Source: Streptomyces sp. LUP47B (GTDB taxonomy: Bacteria > Actinomycetota > Actinomycetes > Streptomycetales > Streptomycetaceae). Taken from it: a DNA stretch of 64,000 nucleotides. Positions 45,091-52,676 of this stretch are shown here, piece after piece. The DNA lies in the NCBI RefSeq assembly GCF_001746295.1, contig NZ_MJAH01000008.1:55854-119853 (forward strand), written 5' to 3'. The position numbers were made by a program, and so were the translations under genes. Within the stretch, counting starts at the first letter, position 1, and each line of letters starts with the position of its first letter. The notes beneath the pieces are model-generated. The model saw nothing but the letters and a program-made list of their open reading frames with translations, did not search any database and had not been told where the DNA came from.

Positions 45091-46247
45091 GGACGGTCGC
45101 CGTGGTCGGCGCCTCGCTCGCCGGTCTGTCGGCGGCGCGCTCGCTGCGGAAACAGGGCTACGACGGGCGGCTCGTCGTCATCGGCGACGAACTCCACCGC
45201 CCGTACGACAGGCCCCCCTTGTCCAAGGAGTTCCTGGCCGGTTCCCTCGCCGAGGCCGATCTCGCGCTGGAGCCGGACACCGAGGACCTGCGGGCCCAGT
45301 GGCTGCTCGGCGTCCGCGCCGTCGCTCTCGACGGCCCGCAGCGCGCCGTACGGCTCGCCGACGGCAGCGAGGTACGGGCGGACGGCGTCGTCATCGCGAC
45401 CGGCGCCGCCGCCCGGACCCTGCCCGGCACGGACGGTCTGGCCGGGGTGCACACCCTGCGCACCCTGGACGACGCCCGCGCCCTGCGCGACGAACTCACC
45501 CTCGGGGGACGGCTGGTGGTGATCGGCGGCGGCTTCATCGGCGCCGAGGTCGCCTCCACCGCGTACGCCCTTGGGCTCGACGTGACCGTGGTGGAAGCTG
45601 CCCCGACCCCGCTGGCCGGACCGCTCGGCGAGACCATGGGCACCATCGTCTCCGCCCTCCACGCGGACCACGGCGTACGGCTGTTGTGCGGGGTGGGTGT
45701 CAAGGGTCTGAGCGGCGAGCGCCGCGTCGACTCCGTCCTGCTGGAGGACGGCCGCAGCGTCCCCGCCGACATCGTGGTGGTGGGAGTCGGTGCCCGCCCG
45801 TGCGTCGAATGGCTCGCGGGCTCGGGCATCGAGCTCGACGACGGCGTCAAGTGCGGTGCCGACGGCCGCACCGGCCTGGCCGGTGTCGTCGCGGTCGGTG
45901 ACTGTGCCTCCTGGTACGACCCGCGCGCGGGCCTGCACCGCCGGGTCGAGCACTGGACCGGCGCCCGGGAGCGGCCCGACGCCGCCGTGGCCGCACTGCT
46001 GGCGGGCGGCGCGGTGGAACCGAGCACGCCGAGGCCGCCGTACTTCTGGTCGGACCAGTACGGCGTGAAGATCCAGTTCGCCGGTCACGCCGCCGGTGCC
46101 GACAGCGTGACGATCGAGGAAGGCGCCCGGGACGACCGCAATGTCCTGGCCGTCTACCGGCGTTCCGGGCATCCGGTCGCCGTGCTCGGGATGAATCAGC
46201 CGCGGCTGTTCATGCGCTGGCGCAAGCAGCTCGCCGCCGCGGCCTGA
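45087..46247 (+). CDS. FAD-dependent ferredoxin reductase
   Basis: A 386-residue BphA4/ThcD-type flavoprotein. FAD loop VAVVGASLAGLSAARSLRKQGY, RPYDRPPLSKEFLAG (highly characteristic), NADH loop LVVIGGGFIGAEVASTAYALG, FAD motif GVVAVGDCASWYDP and VEHWTGARERPDAAVAALLAG. The reductase C-terminal domain has PYFWSDQYGVKIQFAGHA. It takes electrons from NADH to the Rieske ferredoxin encoded just before it. GTG start overlapping the preceding stop. Confidence 0.94.
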   Translation: MRTVAVVGASLAGLSAARSLRKQGYDGRLVVIGDELHRPYDRPPLSKEFLAGSLAEADLALEPDTEDLRAQWLLGVRAVALDGPQRAVRLADGSEVRADGVVIATGAAARTLPGTDGLAGVHTLRTLDDARALRDELTLGGRLVVIGGGFIGAEVASTAYALGLDVTVVEAAPTPLAGPLGETMGTIVSALHADHGVRLLCGVGVKGLSGERRVDSVLLEDGRSVPADIVVVGVGARPCVEWLAGSGIELDDGVKCGADGRTGLAGVVAVGDCASWYDPRAGLHRRVEHWTGARERPDAAVAALLAGGAVEPSTPRPPYFWSDQYGVKIQFAGHAAGADSVTIEEGARDDRNVLAVYRRSGHPVAVLGMNQPRLFMRWRKQLAAAA

Positions 46248-46335
46248 CAGCACCGCCGCTGTCGCCCCGTTCAGAACGCCGTCCGCTCGTCCCGGCGTGC
46301 ATCACCGGTCCACGACGTTCCCCGAGGAGTGCACT

Positions 46336-47463
46336 GTGACCTCGACCAGCCTGCCGGACAGTCTGATCGCCACCCTCCCCGGCGCCTCCTACACGGATCC
46401 CGGGATCTTCGCCCAGGAGCAGGAGCGCATCTTCGAATCGATGTGGTTCTGCGCCGTCCGCGCCCTCGACCTGCCCAGACCCGGTGCCTTCAAGACGGTC
46501 GAGGTGGGCCGCGAGAGCATCCTCGTCACGCGGGCACGGGACAACTCGATCCGGGCCTACTTCAACGTCTGCCGGCATCGGGGCGCCAAGCTGTGCACCG
46601 AGGAGTCCGGTGAGGTCAAGCGAGCCTTCCAATGCCCGTACCACGCCTGGACGTACGACCTGACGGGCAAGCTCGTCGCGGCGCCGAACCTGACGAAGAT
46701 GCCGGACGTGGGCCGTACCGAGTACGGCCTGGCGAGCGTGGCGGTGCGCGAGTGGCTGGGCTATGTGTGGGTGTGCCTCGCGGAGGACCCGCCGCCCTTC
46801 GACGAGGTCGTCCAGGACGTGATCGCGCGCCTGGGCGACACCGAGTCGATCGAGCACTACGACATCGGGGGGCTGGAGGTCGGCAGGCGGATCGTCTATG
46901 ACGTGAAGGCGAACTGGAAACTCATCGTCGAGAACTTCATGGAGTGCTACCACTGCGCGACGATCCACCCCGAACTGACCGAGGTGCTACCGGAGTTCGC
47001 CGACGGATACGCGGCCCAGTACTACGTGGGCCACGGCGCGGAGTTCGGCGAGGACGTCAGGGGCTTCACCGTCGACGGCTCGGAGGGGCTGGACCGGATT
47101 CCCGGAGTCTCCGAGGATCAGGACCGCCGCTACTACGCGATCACCGTGCGGCCGCAGGTGTTCATCAACCTCGTGCCCGACCATGTGATCTTCCACCGGA
47201 TGTACCCGGTGGCCGCCGACCGCACGATCGTCGAGTGCGACTGGCTGTATCTGCCGCATGTCGTGGAGAGCGGCAAGGACGTCAGCAGGTCGGTGGAGCT
47301 CTTCGACCGGGTCAACCGCCAGGACTTCGACGCGTGCGAGCGCACTCAGCCTGGGATGAGCTCACGGCTGTACGCCAAGGGTGGCGTCCTGGTGCCCAGC
47401 GAGCACCACATCGGCGAGTTCCACGACTGGGTCCAGGCCCGGCTGGGGGCTCAGCCCAGGTAA
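46336..47463 (+). CDS. Rieske oxygenase, glycine betaine demethylase (GbcA-like)
   Basis: A 375-residue terminal oxygenase. Rieske ligands in NVCRHRGAKLC and FQCPYHAWTYDLTGKLV. The mononuclear iron 2-His-1-carboxylate region is ENFMECYHCATIHPELTEVLPEF, and the bridging aspartate lies upstream. The GLEVGRRIVYDVKANWKLIVENF context and DGSEGLDRIPGVSEDQDRRYYAITVRPQVFINLVPDHVIFHRM match the glycine betaine/quaternary-ammonium demethylase group (GbcA, stachydrine demethylase). Predicted reaction: glycine betaine + O2 + NADH to dimethylglycine + formaldehyde. GTG start with GGAG at 8 nt. Its 3' end overlaps the convergent IclR gene by 13 bp. Confidence 0.9.
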   Translation: MTSTSLPDSLIATLPGASYTDPGIFAQEQERIFESMWFCAVRALDLPRPGAFKTVEVGRESILVTRARDNSIRAYFNVCRHRGAKLCTEESGEVKRAFQCPYHAWTYDLTGKLVAAPNLTKMPDVGRTEYGLASVAVREWLGYVWVCLAEDPPPFDEVVQDVIARLGDTESIEHYDIGGLEVGRRIVYDVKANWKLIVENFMECYHCATIHPELTEVLPEFADGYAAQYYVGHGAEFGEDVRGFTVDGSEGLDRIPGVSEDQDRRYYAITVRPQVFINLVPDHVIFHRMYPVAADRTIVECDWLYLPHVVESGKDVSRSVELFDRVNRQDFDACERTQPGMSSRLYAKGGVLVPSEHHIGEFHDWVQARLGAQPR

Positions 47464-48248
47464 CCCATGCGGTGGCTGATCTCCTCGGCACCCTTGACCA
47501 GCACCGGAGCCAGCTCGTGGAGACGCTCCTCGGAGAACCGGTACGCGGGCCCCGAGGCGCTGAGCGCCGCGATGACCTCGCCGTCCCGGTCGCGGACCGG
47601 CGCGGCCATGGCGTGCAGGCCGAGCTCCAACTCCTCCAGGGCCCAGGCGTAACCGCGCTCCCGGGCCTCGGCGAGGTTCTTCTCGAGCTTCGTCTTCGCG
47701 GTGATGGTGCGCGGAGTGACCTTCTTCAGGCCGGTCTCGGTCAGCAGCGCGGCGCGCTCCTTGGCGGGCAGGTGGGCCAGCAGGATCTTGCCGCTCGACG
47801 TGGCGTGCAGCGGGGTCAGCTGGCCGACCCAGTTCTGCGCGGTGACGGCACCCGGGCCGCGTACCTGGTAGAGGTTGACCGCGTAACGCTCCTGCATGAC
47901 GGCGAGGTTCACGGTCTCGCCGATCTCCTCGGCCAGGTCCTCGCAGACCGGGCGGCTCTGCTGGGTGATGTCGATGCGTCCGGTGACCGCGCCGGCCAGG
48001 CGCACGATGCCGAAACCGAGACGGTACTTGCCGCGCTCGCCCGCCTGTTCCACCAGGCCGCGCGCTTCCAGGGCGCCCAGGAGCCGGAACGCAGTGGACT
48101 TGTGAACGTCGATCTCGGCGGCCACCTCGCTGACGCCGGCCTCGCCGCGCTGAGCGAGGATCTCCATCACGTGGATGGCCCGGTCGACCGACTGCACCCC
48201 GCCGTTCGACGACCCTGTCGTTTCGTTATCCGAGTTGTAGTTGCTCAC
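47451..48248 (-). CDS. IclR-family regulator 1 of the glycine betaine block
   Basis: A 265-residue IclR regulator. The N-terminal winged HTH is at about 17-75 (GGVQSVDRAIHVMEILAQRG, EVAAEIDVHKSTAFRLLGALEARGLVEQ). The effector domain has NWVGQLTPLHATSSGKILLAHLP and LHAMAAPVRDRDGEVIAALSASGPAYR. The GTG at 48248 lies 6 nt after TATAGT, so the transcript is probably leaderless, and the operator AGTTGC-N7-GCAACT covers both the end of the -10 and the start codon. That predicts strong negative autoregulation. Its DNA-binding half is almost identical to the second IclR protein at 60902. Confidence 0.93.
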   Translation of the reverse strand: MSNYNSDNETTGSSNGGVQSVDRAIHVMEILAQRGEAGVSEVAAEIDVHKSTAFRLLGALEARGLVEQAGERGKYRLGFGIVRLAGAVTGRIDITQQSRPVCEDLAEEIGETVNLAVMQERYAVNLYQVRGPGAVTAQNWVGQLTPLHATSSGKILLAHLPAKERAALLTETGLKKVTPRTITAKTKLEKNLAEARERGYAWALEELELGLHAMAAPVRDRDGEVIAALSASGPAYRFSEERLHELAPVLVKGAEEISHRMGYLG

Positions 48249-48256
48249 AACGCAAC
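48240..48256. promoter_or_regulatory. IclR-type operator overlapping the IclR 1 start codon and -10
   Basis: GTTGC-TCACAAC-GCAAC, arms extendable to AGTTGC/GCAACT (48239-48257). On the minus strand the -10 TATAGT ends inside it and the GTG start codon (48248-48246) is in its spacer. Confidence 0.82.
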
Positions 48257-48339
48257 TATACGGGGGGTCCCGAACGGCGTGTTCACCTTCGGGACGCTGA
48301 CCTGGTCCTTTTGCCTGGTAGTGAGTGTGCACGTGTTGT

Positions 48340-48424
48340 GTGGTTGATCCGGGCGTTCCGTGATGGGTCCGGAATAGCCGGGTGGGGGGCTGTGTTGCAG
48401 GGGTGTAGTTGAAGCATCAACCAC
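48340..48424 (+). promoter_or_regulatory. Inverted repeats in the leader of the LLM monooxygenase gene
   Basis: GTGGTTGAT (48340-48348) is perfectly complementary to ATCAACCAC (48416-48424). In addition GTTGA-AGCA-TCAAC (48408-48421) is a local perfect palindrome ending 20 bp before the start codon. This motif differs from the IclR site, suggesting separate control. Confidence 0.45.
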
Positions 48425-48441
48425 CAGGAAGGGTGAGCGCG

Positions 48442-49548
48442 ATGCAGTTCGGCATCTTCACCGTCGGTGACGTGGCCACCGATCCGCACACCGGTCGTAC
48501 GCCGACCGAGCGCGAGCGGATCAAGGCGATGACCGCGATCGCGCAGAAGGCCGAGGAGGTCGGACTCGACGTGTTCGCGACCGGTGAGCACCACAACCGG
48601 CCGTTCGTGCCCTCGTCGCCGACGACCCTGCTGGGCTGGATCGCCGCGCGCACCGAGCGGATCATCCTGTCCACGTCCACCACGCTGATCACCACCAACG
48701 ACCCGGTGAAGATCGCCGAGGACTACGCGATGCTCCAGCACCTGGCCGACGGGCGCGTCGACCTGATGATGGGCCGCGGCAACACCGGCCCGGTCTACCC
48801 GTGGTTCGGCAAGGACATCCGCGACGGCATCGGCCTCGCCGTCGAGAACTACGCCTTGCTGCGCAGGCTGTGGCGCGAGGACGTCGTCGACTGGGAGGGG
48901 AAGTTCCGTACTCCGCTCCAGGGCTTCACCTCCACGCCGCGGCCGCTGGACGGTGTACCGCCGTTCGTCTGGCACGGCTCCATCCGCTCCCCGGAGATAG
49001 CCGAGCAGGCCGCGTACTACGGCGACGGCTTCTTCCACAACAACATCTTCTGGCCGAAGGAGCACACCGGGAAACTGATCGACCTCTACCGGCAGCGGTA
49101 CGCCCACTACGGCCACGGCGCGCCCGAGCAGGCGATCGTCGGACTCGGCGGACACGTCTACATGCGCCGCAACTCCCAGGACGCCGTCCGGGAGTTCCGC
49201 CCGGTCTTCGACCACTCACCGGTGATGGGCGGCGGCGTCTCGATGGAGGAGTACATGGAGCAGACCCCGCTGACCGTCGGCACGCCCGAGCAGGTCATCG
49301 AGAAGACGCTCTCCTTCCGCGAGTACGCCGGCGACTACCAGCGCCAGCTGTTCATGGTGGACGGCGGCGGCATCCCGCTGAAGACGGCACTGGAGCAGAT
49401 CGACATGCTCGGCTCGGAGGTGGTACCGGTGCTGCGCAAGGAGTTCGCGGCGGTGCGGCCGGCCGGGGTGCCCGACGCCCCCACCCACGCCTCCCTGCTC
49501 GCCGCCCGCGAGAGCGGGAGCGCGCAGACCGCCGAGCAGGTGGTCTGA
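48442..49548 (+). CDS. LLM-class flavin-dependent oxidoreductase
   Basis: A 368-residue luciferase-like monooxygenase: MQFGIFTVGDV, EEVGLDVFATGEHHNRPFVPSSP, RTERIILSTSTTLITTNDPVKIAEDYAMLQHLADGRVDLMMGRGNTGPVYPWFG, and LGGHVYMRRNSQDAVREFRPVF. It uses FMNH2 supplied by a separate reductase. The normally adjacent FMN reductase is present only as a decayed remnant (49571-49838), so the reductant must come from elsewhere or the enzyme uses F420. The physiological substrate is unknown; its place in the betaine block suggests a C-N or C1-related oxidation, but this is conjecture. AGGAAGGG precedes the ATG. Confidence 0.9.
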   Translation: MQFGIFTVGDVATDPHTGRTPTERERIKAMTAIAQKAEEVGLDVFATGEHHNRPFVPSSPTTLLGWIAARTERIILSTSTTLITTNDPVKIAEDYAMLQHLADGRVDLMMGRGNTGPVYPWFGKDIRDGIGLAVENYALLRRLWREDVVDWEGKFRTPLQGFTSTPRPLDGVPPFVWHGSIRSPEIAEQAAYYGDGFFHNNIFWPKEHTGKLIDLYRQRYAHYGHGAPEQAIVGLGGHVYMRRNSQDAVREFRPVFDHSPVMGGGVSMEEYMEQTPLTVGTPEQVIEKTLSFREYAGDYQRQLFMVDGGGIPLKTALEQIDMLGSEVVPVLRKEFAAVRPAGVPDAPTHASLLAARESGSAQTAEQVV

Positions 49549-49570
49549 GACCGTACGAAAGGATCCGGCG

Positions 49571-49838
49571 ATGAAGGCCCTGAAGCCGCCGGCCGTCTCG
49601 GCGGGCCTGAGGCGGCCCTCCGTGGGCGGGCGCCGTACCCGCCGCGGGTACGGCGCGTCCGATGGCTGGGGCCACGGCGGGTGACGAGGGGACCGACGGT
49701 CTCGTCGCCCGCATCACCCGGGCCGGCGGCGAGGCGGCCGGGCTGAGGAGCGGGTGCCGAGCCTTGGCCGAGCTCACCGATCCCGTCGAGACCATCGTGC
49801 CGTTCGAACGGAAGCCGGCCGCACTCCGGTCCGCGTGA
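49571..49838 (+). pseudogene. Decayed FMN reductase remnant (CE1759-like)
   Basis: The gap between the LLM and TPR genes holds two fragments in different frames. From ATG 49571 (AAAGGATC upstream) a 37-codon frame reads MKALKPPAVSAGLRRPS ... YGASDGWGHGG and stops at 49681-49683 region. Shifted by one base, a frame from 49662 reads DEGTDGLVARITRAGGEAAG ... DPVETIVPFERKPAALRSA and stops at 49838. These resemble, respectively, the start (VSAGLSxPSST) and the end (DGLxxRIxRAxxELA ... DPF..VVPFEQQLAAL) of FMN reductases that accompany LLM genes, as I recall them. About 350 bp of the middle and the frame are lost. Confidence 0.5.
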
Positions 49839-49864
49839 GGACGCGTCCGGAAGAGGGAGGAATC

Positions 49865-50296
49865 ATGACCGACAACGTCAACGCGTACCCGGCCACCGGC
49901 GGGGTGGCGCCCGACCGCTGGGCCAGTGCGCTGCACCTCTTCGACAACGGCGCCGGAGTGCCGCACGAGGAGACCACCGTCGAGCGCTGGGAGCGGGCCG
50001 GGCTGCTGTTCGAGGCGCGGGACTACAGCGGTGCCGCCAAGCTCCTCGCCGCCGTCGTCGAGGAGGCGCCGGAACAGACCGGCCCCCGGCTGCTGCTGGC
50101 CCGCGCCTACTACCACTCCGCACAACTGAAGCGTGCCGAGGACCAGTTGCGCGTGATCGTCGAGCGCGATCCGGTGGAGCACTACGCCCACCTGATGCTG
50201 GGCCGCACCCTGCAACGTCAGGGTCGCCAGGACGAGGCGGAGCCCTGGCTGCGGATGGCGGGCGCCTTCGCGGGCGAGTTCCCGGACGACGAGTGA
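49865..50296 (+). CDS. Tetratricopeptide repeat protein
   Basis: A 143-residue protein with GAGGGAGG 4 nt before the ATG. After a ~40-residue leader (DNVNAYPATGGVAPDRWASALHLFDNG), three TPR-like helical pairs follow: VERWERAGLLFEARDYSGAAKLLAAVVEEAP, TGPRLLLARAYYHSAQLKRAEDQLRVIVERDP and EHYAHLMLGRTLQRQGRQDEAEPWLRMAGAF. Soluble protein-interaction module of unknown partner. It lies between the FMN reductase remnant and a tandem repeat array. Confidence 0.85.
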   Translation: MTDNVNAYPATGGVAPDRWASALHLFDNGAGVPHEETTVERWERAGLLFEARDYSGAAKLLAAVVEEAPEQTGPRLLLARAYYHSAQLKRAEDQLRVIVERDPVEHYAHLMLGRTLQRQGRQDEAEPWLRMAGAFAGEFPDDE

Positions 50297-50298
50297 GC

Positions 50299-50564
50299 GG
50301 TGCGCCCCTCTGCGTGAGGCTGCAGGCGGGCGTGCCCGGGACGTGGAGGCGTCCCAGTGCGCTGAGGGCCAGGTGTTCGTGGAGGACGGTGCGCCCGTCT
50401 GTGTGAGGCTGCAGGCGGGGGTGCCCGGGACGTGGAGGCGTCCCAGTGCGCTGAGGGCCAGGTGTTCGTGGAGGACGGTGCGCCCGTCTGCGTGAGGCTG
50501 CAGGCGGGCGTGCCCGGACGCGGAGGCGTCCCAGCGCGCTGAGGGCCAGGTGATCGCGGAGGAC
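50299..50564. repeat. Triple 89-bp tandem direct repeat
   Basis: Three head-to-tail copies, 50299-50387, 50388-50476 and 50477-50564 (the last 88 bp), each beginning GGTGCGCCC and ending GGAGGAC, with only a few substitutions between them. Each contains a self-complementary segment GGGACG-TGGAGG-CGTCCC; in copy three the stem bases change but GGACG/CGTCC pairing is kept. The array starts 2 bp after the TPR stop. No convincing reading frame with a ribosome site runs through it. Confidence 0.9.
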
Positions 50565-50724
50565 ATGGGCGCCCGGCGGGCTGCCGGTGTGCGTCCGGAC
50601 GCCGGGGCCCGTGGCGTCGAACGCCGCGATGGTCAGGACCCGCTCCCGACCTCCCGCGAGCCCGGTCGGGTCCGGGACTTCGCCACGGCCGGAGCCGTCG
50701 AGCAGCGGCATATATGTCGTGGAA

Positions 50725-50741
50725 GTTGCGTGGCGCGCAAC
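50725..50741. promoter_or_regulatory. IclR-type operator on the -35 of the choline dehydrogenase gene
   Basis: GTTGC-GTGGCGC-GCAAC, perfect arms. TTGCGT (50726-50731), 18 bp, TATGAC (50750-50755) gives a promoter with exactly the same geometry as at the Rieske operon. Confidence 0.8.
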
Positions 50742-50809
50742 CTGGTGCGTATGACGCTACTCGTACTACCATGCCGCGCATATCTACGGCGCGAGCGAGA
50801 CGAGGCATC

Positions 50810-52480
50810 ATGGCTCCTCAGCAGTACGACTTCGTCATCGTCGGCGGTGGATCGGCCGGCAGCGCACTGGCCAACCGGCTCTCCGCCGACTCGGGCAACC
50901 GGGTGCTGGTCCTGGAGGCCGGCCGGCCCGACTACCCGTGGGACGTCTTCATCCACATGCCCGCGGCGCTGACCTATCCGATCGGCAGCCGCTTCTACGA
51001 CTGGAAGTACGAGTCCGAACCCGAGCCGCACATGGGCGGCCGGCGCGTCTACCACGCCCGCGGCAAGGTACTGGGCGGCTCCAGCAGCATCAACGGCATG
51101 ATCTTCCAGCGCGGAAACCCCCTGGACTACGAGCGCTGGGCCGCCGATTCCGGCATGGAGAGCTGGGACTACGCGCACTGTCTGCCGTACTTCAAGCGCA
51201 TGGAGAACTGTCTCGCGGCCGACCCCGACGACGAGTTCCGCGGCCACGACGGCCCGCTCGTCCTGGAACGCGGCCCGGCCACCAACCCGCTGTTCACCGC
51301 CTTCCAGAAGGCCACCGAGGAGGCCGGGTACGCGCCCACCGACGACGTCAACGGCTACCGGCAGGAGGGCTTCGCCAAGTTCGACCGCAACGTCCACCGC
51401 GGGCGTCGCCTGTCGGCCTCGAAGGCCTATCTGAAGCCCGTCCGCAAACGCCCCAACCTCACGGTCACGACCCGCGCCCTCGTCACCCGTGTCCTGTTCG
51501 AGGGCAAGCGGGCGGTCGGCGTCGAGTACCGGCGCGGCAAGGGCGCGCCGCAGCAGGTGCGCGCCAAGGAGGTCATCCTCTGCGGTGGCGCGATCAACTC
51601 CCCGCAGCTGCTCCAGCTGTCCGGCGTGGGCAACGCCGGGGAACTGAGCGCGCTCGGCATCGACGTCGTCCACGACCTGCCGGGCGTCGGCGAGAACATG
51701 CAGGACCACCTGGAGGTGTACATCCAGTACGCCTGCAAGCAGCCCGTCTCCATGCAGCCGTACCTCGCGAAATGGCGTGCCCCCTTCATCGGCCTGCAGT
51801 GGCTCTTCCGCAAGGGCCCCGCCGCGACCAACCACTTCGAGGCCGGCGGCTTCGCCCGCAGCAACGAGGACGTGGACTATCCCAACCTGATGTTCCACTT
51901 CCTGCCCATCGCGGTCCGCTACGACGGCTCCGTGCCCGCCGGCGGACACGGTTACCAGGTGCACGTGGGGCCCATGTACTCCGACGCCCTCGGTTCGGTG
52001 AAGATCAAGAGCAGGGACCCGCAGGAGCATCCGGCGCTGCGCTTCAACTACCTGTCCACCGAGCAGGACCGCCGTGAGTGGGTCGAGGCGATCCGCGTCG
52101 CGCGCAGGCTGCTCAACCAGCCCGCCCTCGCCCCCTACAACGGCGGGGAGATCTCGCCCGGACCGTCCGTCGAGAGCGACGAGGAGATCCTCGCCTGGGT
52201 CGCCAAGGACGGCGAGACGGCCCTGCACCCCTCCTGCACCTGCAAGATGGGCACCGACGAGATGGCCGTCGTGGACCCCGCCAGCATGCGCGTGCACGGG
52301 GTCGAGGGGCTGCGTGTCGTCGACGCGTCGGTGATGCCCTATGTCACCAACGGAAACATCTACGCGCCGGTGATGATGATCGCGGAGAAGGCGGCCGACC
52401 TCATCCTCGGCAAGGAGCCGCTCCCGCCCTCCAAGGCCGCGTACTACCGGCACCGGGACGCTCGGACCCAGGCGGGGTAA
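50810..52480 (+). CDS. betA: Choline dehydrogenase (GMC oxidoreductase, BetA-like)
   Basis: A 556-residue FAD enzyme. FAD loop FVIVGGGSAGSALANRLSAD, KVLGGSSSINGMIFQRGNPLDYERWA, ELSALGIDVVHDLPGVGENMQDHLEVY and the C-terminal active-site region TALHPSCTCKMGTDEMAVVDPASM (catalytic His) and NGNIYAPVMMIAEKAADLILGK. These and the length match BetA, which oxidises choline to betaine aldehyde. GAGG precedes the ATG 50810. The following operon encodes betaine aldehyde dehydrogenase and a betaine transporter. IclR-type operator 70-85 bp upstream. Confidence 0.92.
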   Translation: MAPQQYDFVIVGGGSAGSALANRLSADSGNRVLVLEAGRPDYPWDVFIHMPAALTYPIGSRFYDWKYESEPEPHMGGRRVYHARGKVLGGSSSINGMIFQRGNPLDYERWAADSGMESWDYAHCLPYFKRMENCLAADPDDEFRGHDGPLVLERGPATNPLFTAFQKATEEAGYAPTDDVNGYRQEGFAKFDRNVHRGRRLSASKAYLKPVRKRPNLTVTTRALVTRVLFEGKRAVGVEYRRGKGAPQQVRAKEVILCGGAINSPQLLQLSGVGNAGELSALGIDVVHDLPGVGENMQDHLEVYIQYACKQPVSMQPYLAKWRAPFIGLQWLFRKGPAATNHFEAGGFARSNEDVDYPNLMFHFLPIAVRYDGSVPAGGHGYQVHVGPMYSDALGSVKIKSRDPQEHPALRFNYLSTEQDRREWVEAIRVARRLLNQPALAPYNGGEISPGPSVESDEEILAWVAKDGETALHPSCTCKMGTDEMAVVDPASMRVHGVEGLRVVDASVMPYVTNGNIYAPVMMIAEKAADLILGKEPLPPSKAAYYRHRDARTQAG

Positions 52481-52634
52481 CGCAGTTTTTTCACGGGGCC
52501 GCTTGCATCGGAAACCCACCCCGCCGGCCCGGGATCACGTGCCCGGCGCGGCTGCCCGATTGTCGAAACCGTCATCCTCCAACCCCTTGACGTGGGTTCA
52601 TGCATTCTCCAGAGTGTTCCACCACAAGCAATTC

Positions 52635-52651
52635 GGTGCGCGATGCGCAAC
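52635..52651. promoter_or_regulatory. IclR-type operator before the betaine aldehyde dehydrogenase operon
   Basis: GGTGC-GCGATGC-GCAAC, one mismatch from the consensus. It lies 20-36 bp downstream of a candidate promoter TTGACG (52587-52592), 17 bp, CAGAGT (52610-52615), so binding would act as a roadblock just after the transcription start. Confidence 0.65.
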
Positions 52652-52676
52652 GAGAATCGCTCGAAGGGCTCCCCAG

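Noticed and set aside
50299..50564. CRISPR-like array
   Set aside because: Units are 89 bp, contiguous and similar throughout, with no unique spacers and no cas genes.
50299..50711. Minus-strand open frame through the triple repeat giving a repeated ALSALGRLHVPGTPACS-like peptide
   Set aside because: No ribosome site or plausible start, and frames change between repeat copies because of the 89-bp period; treated as non-coding repeat.
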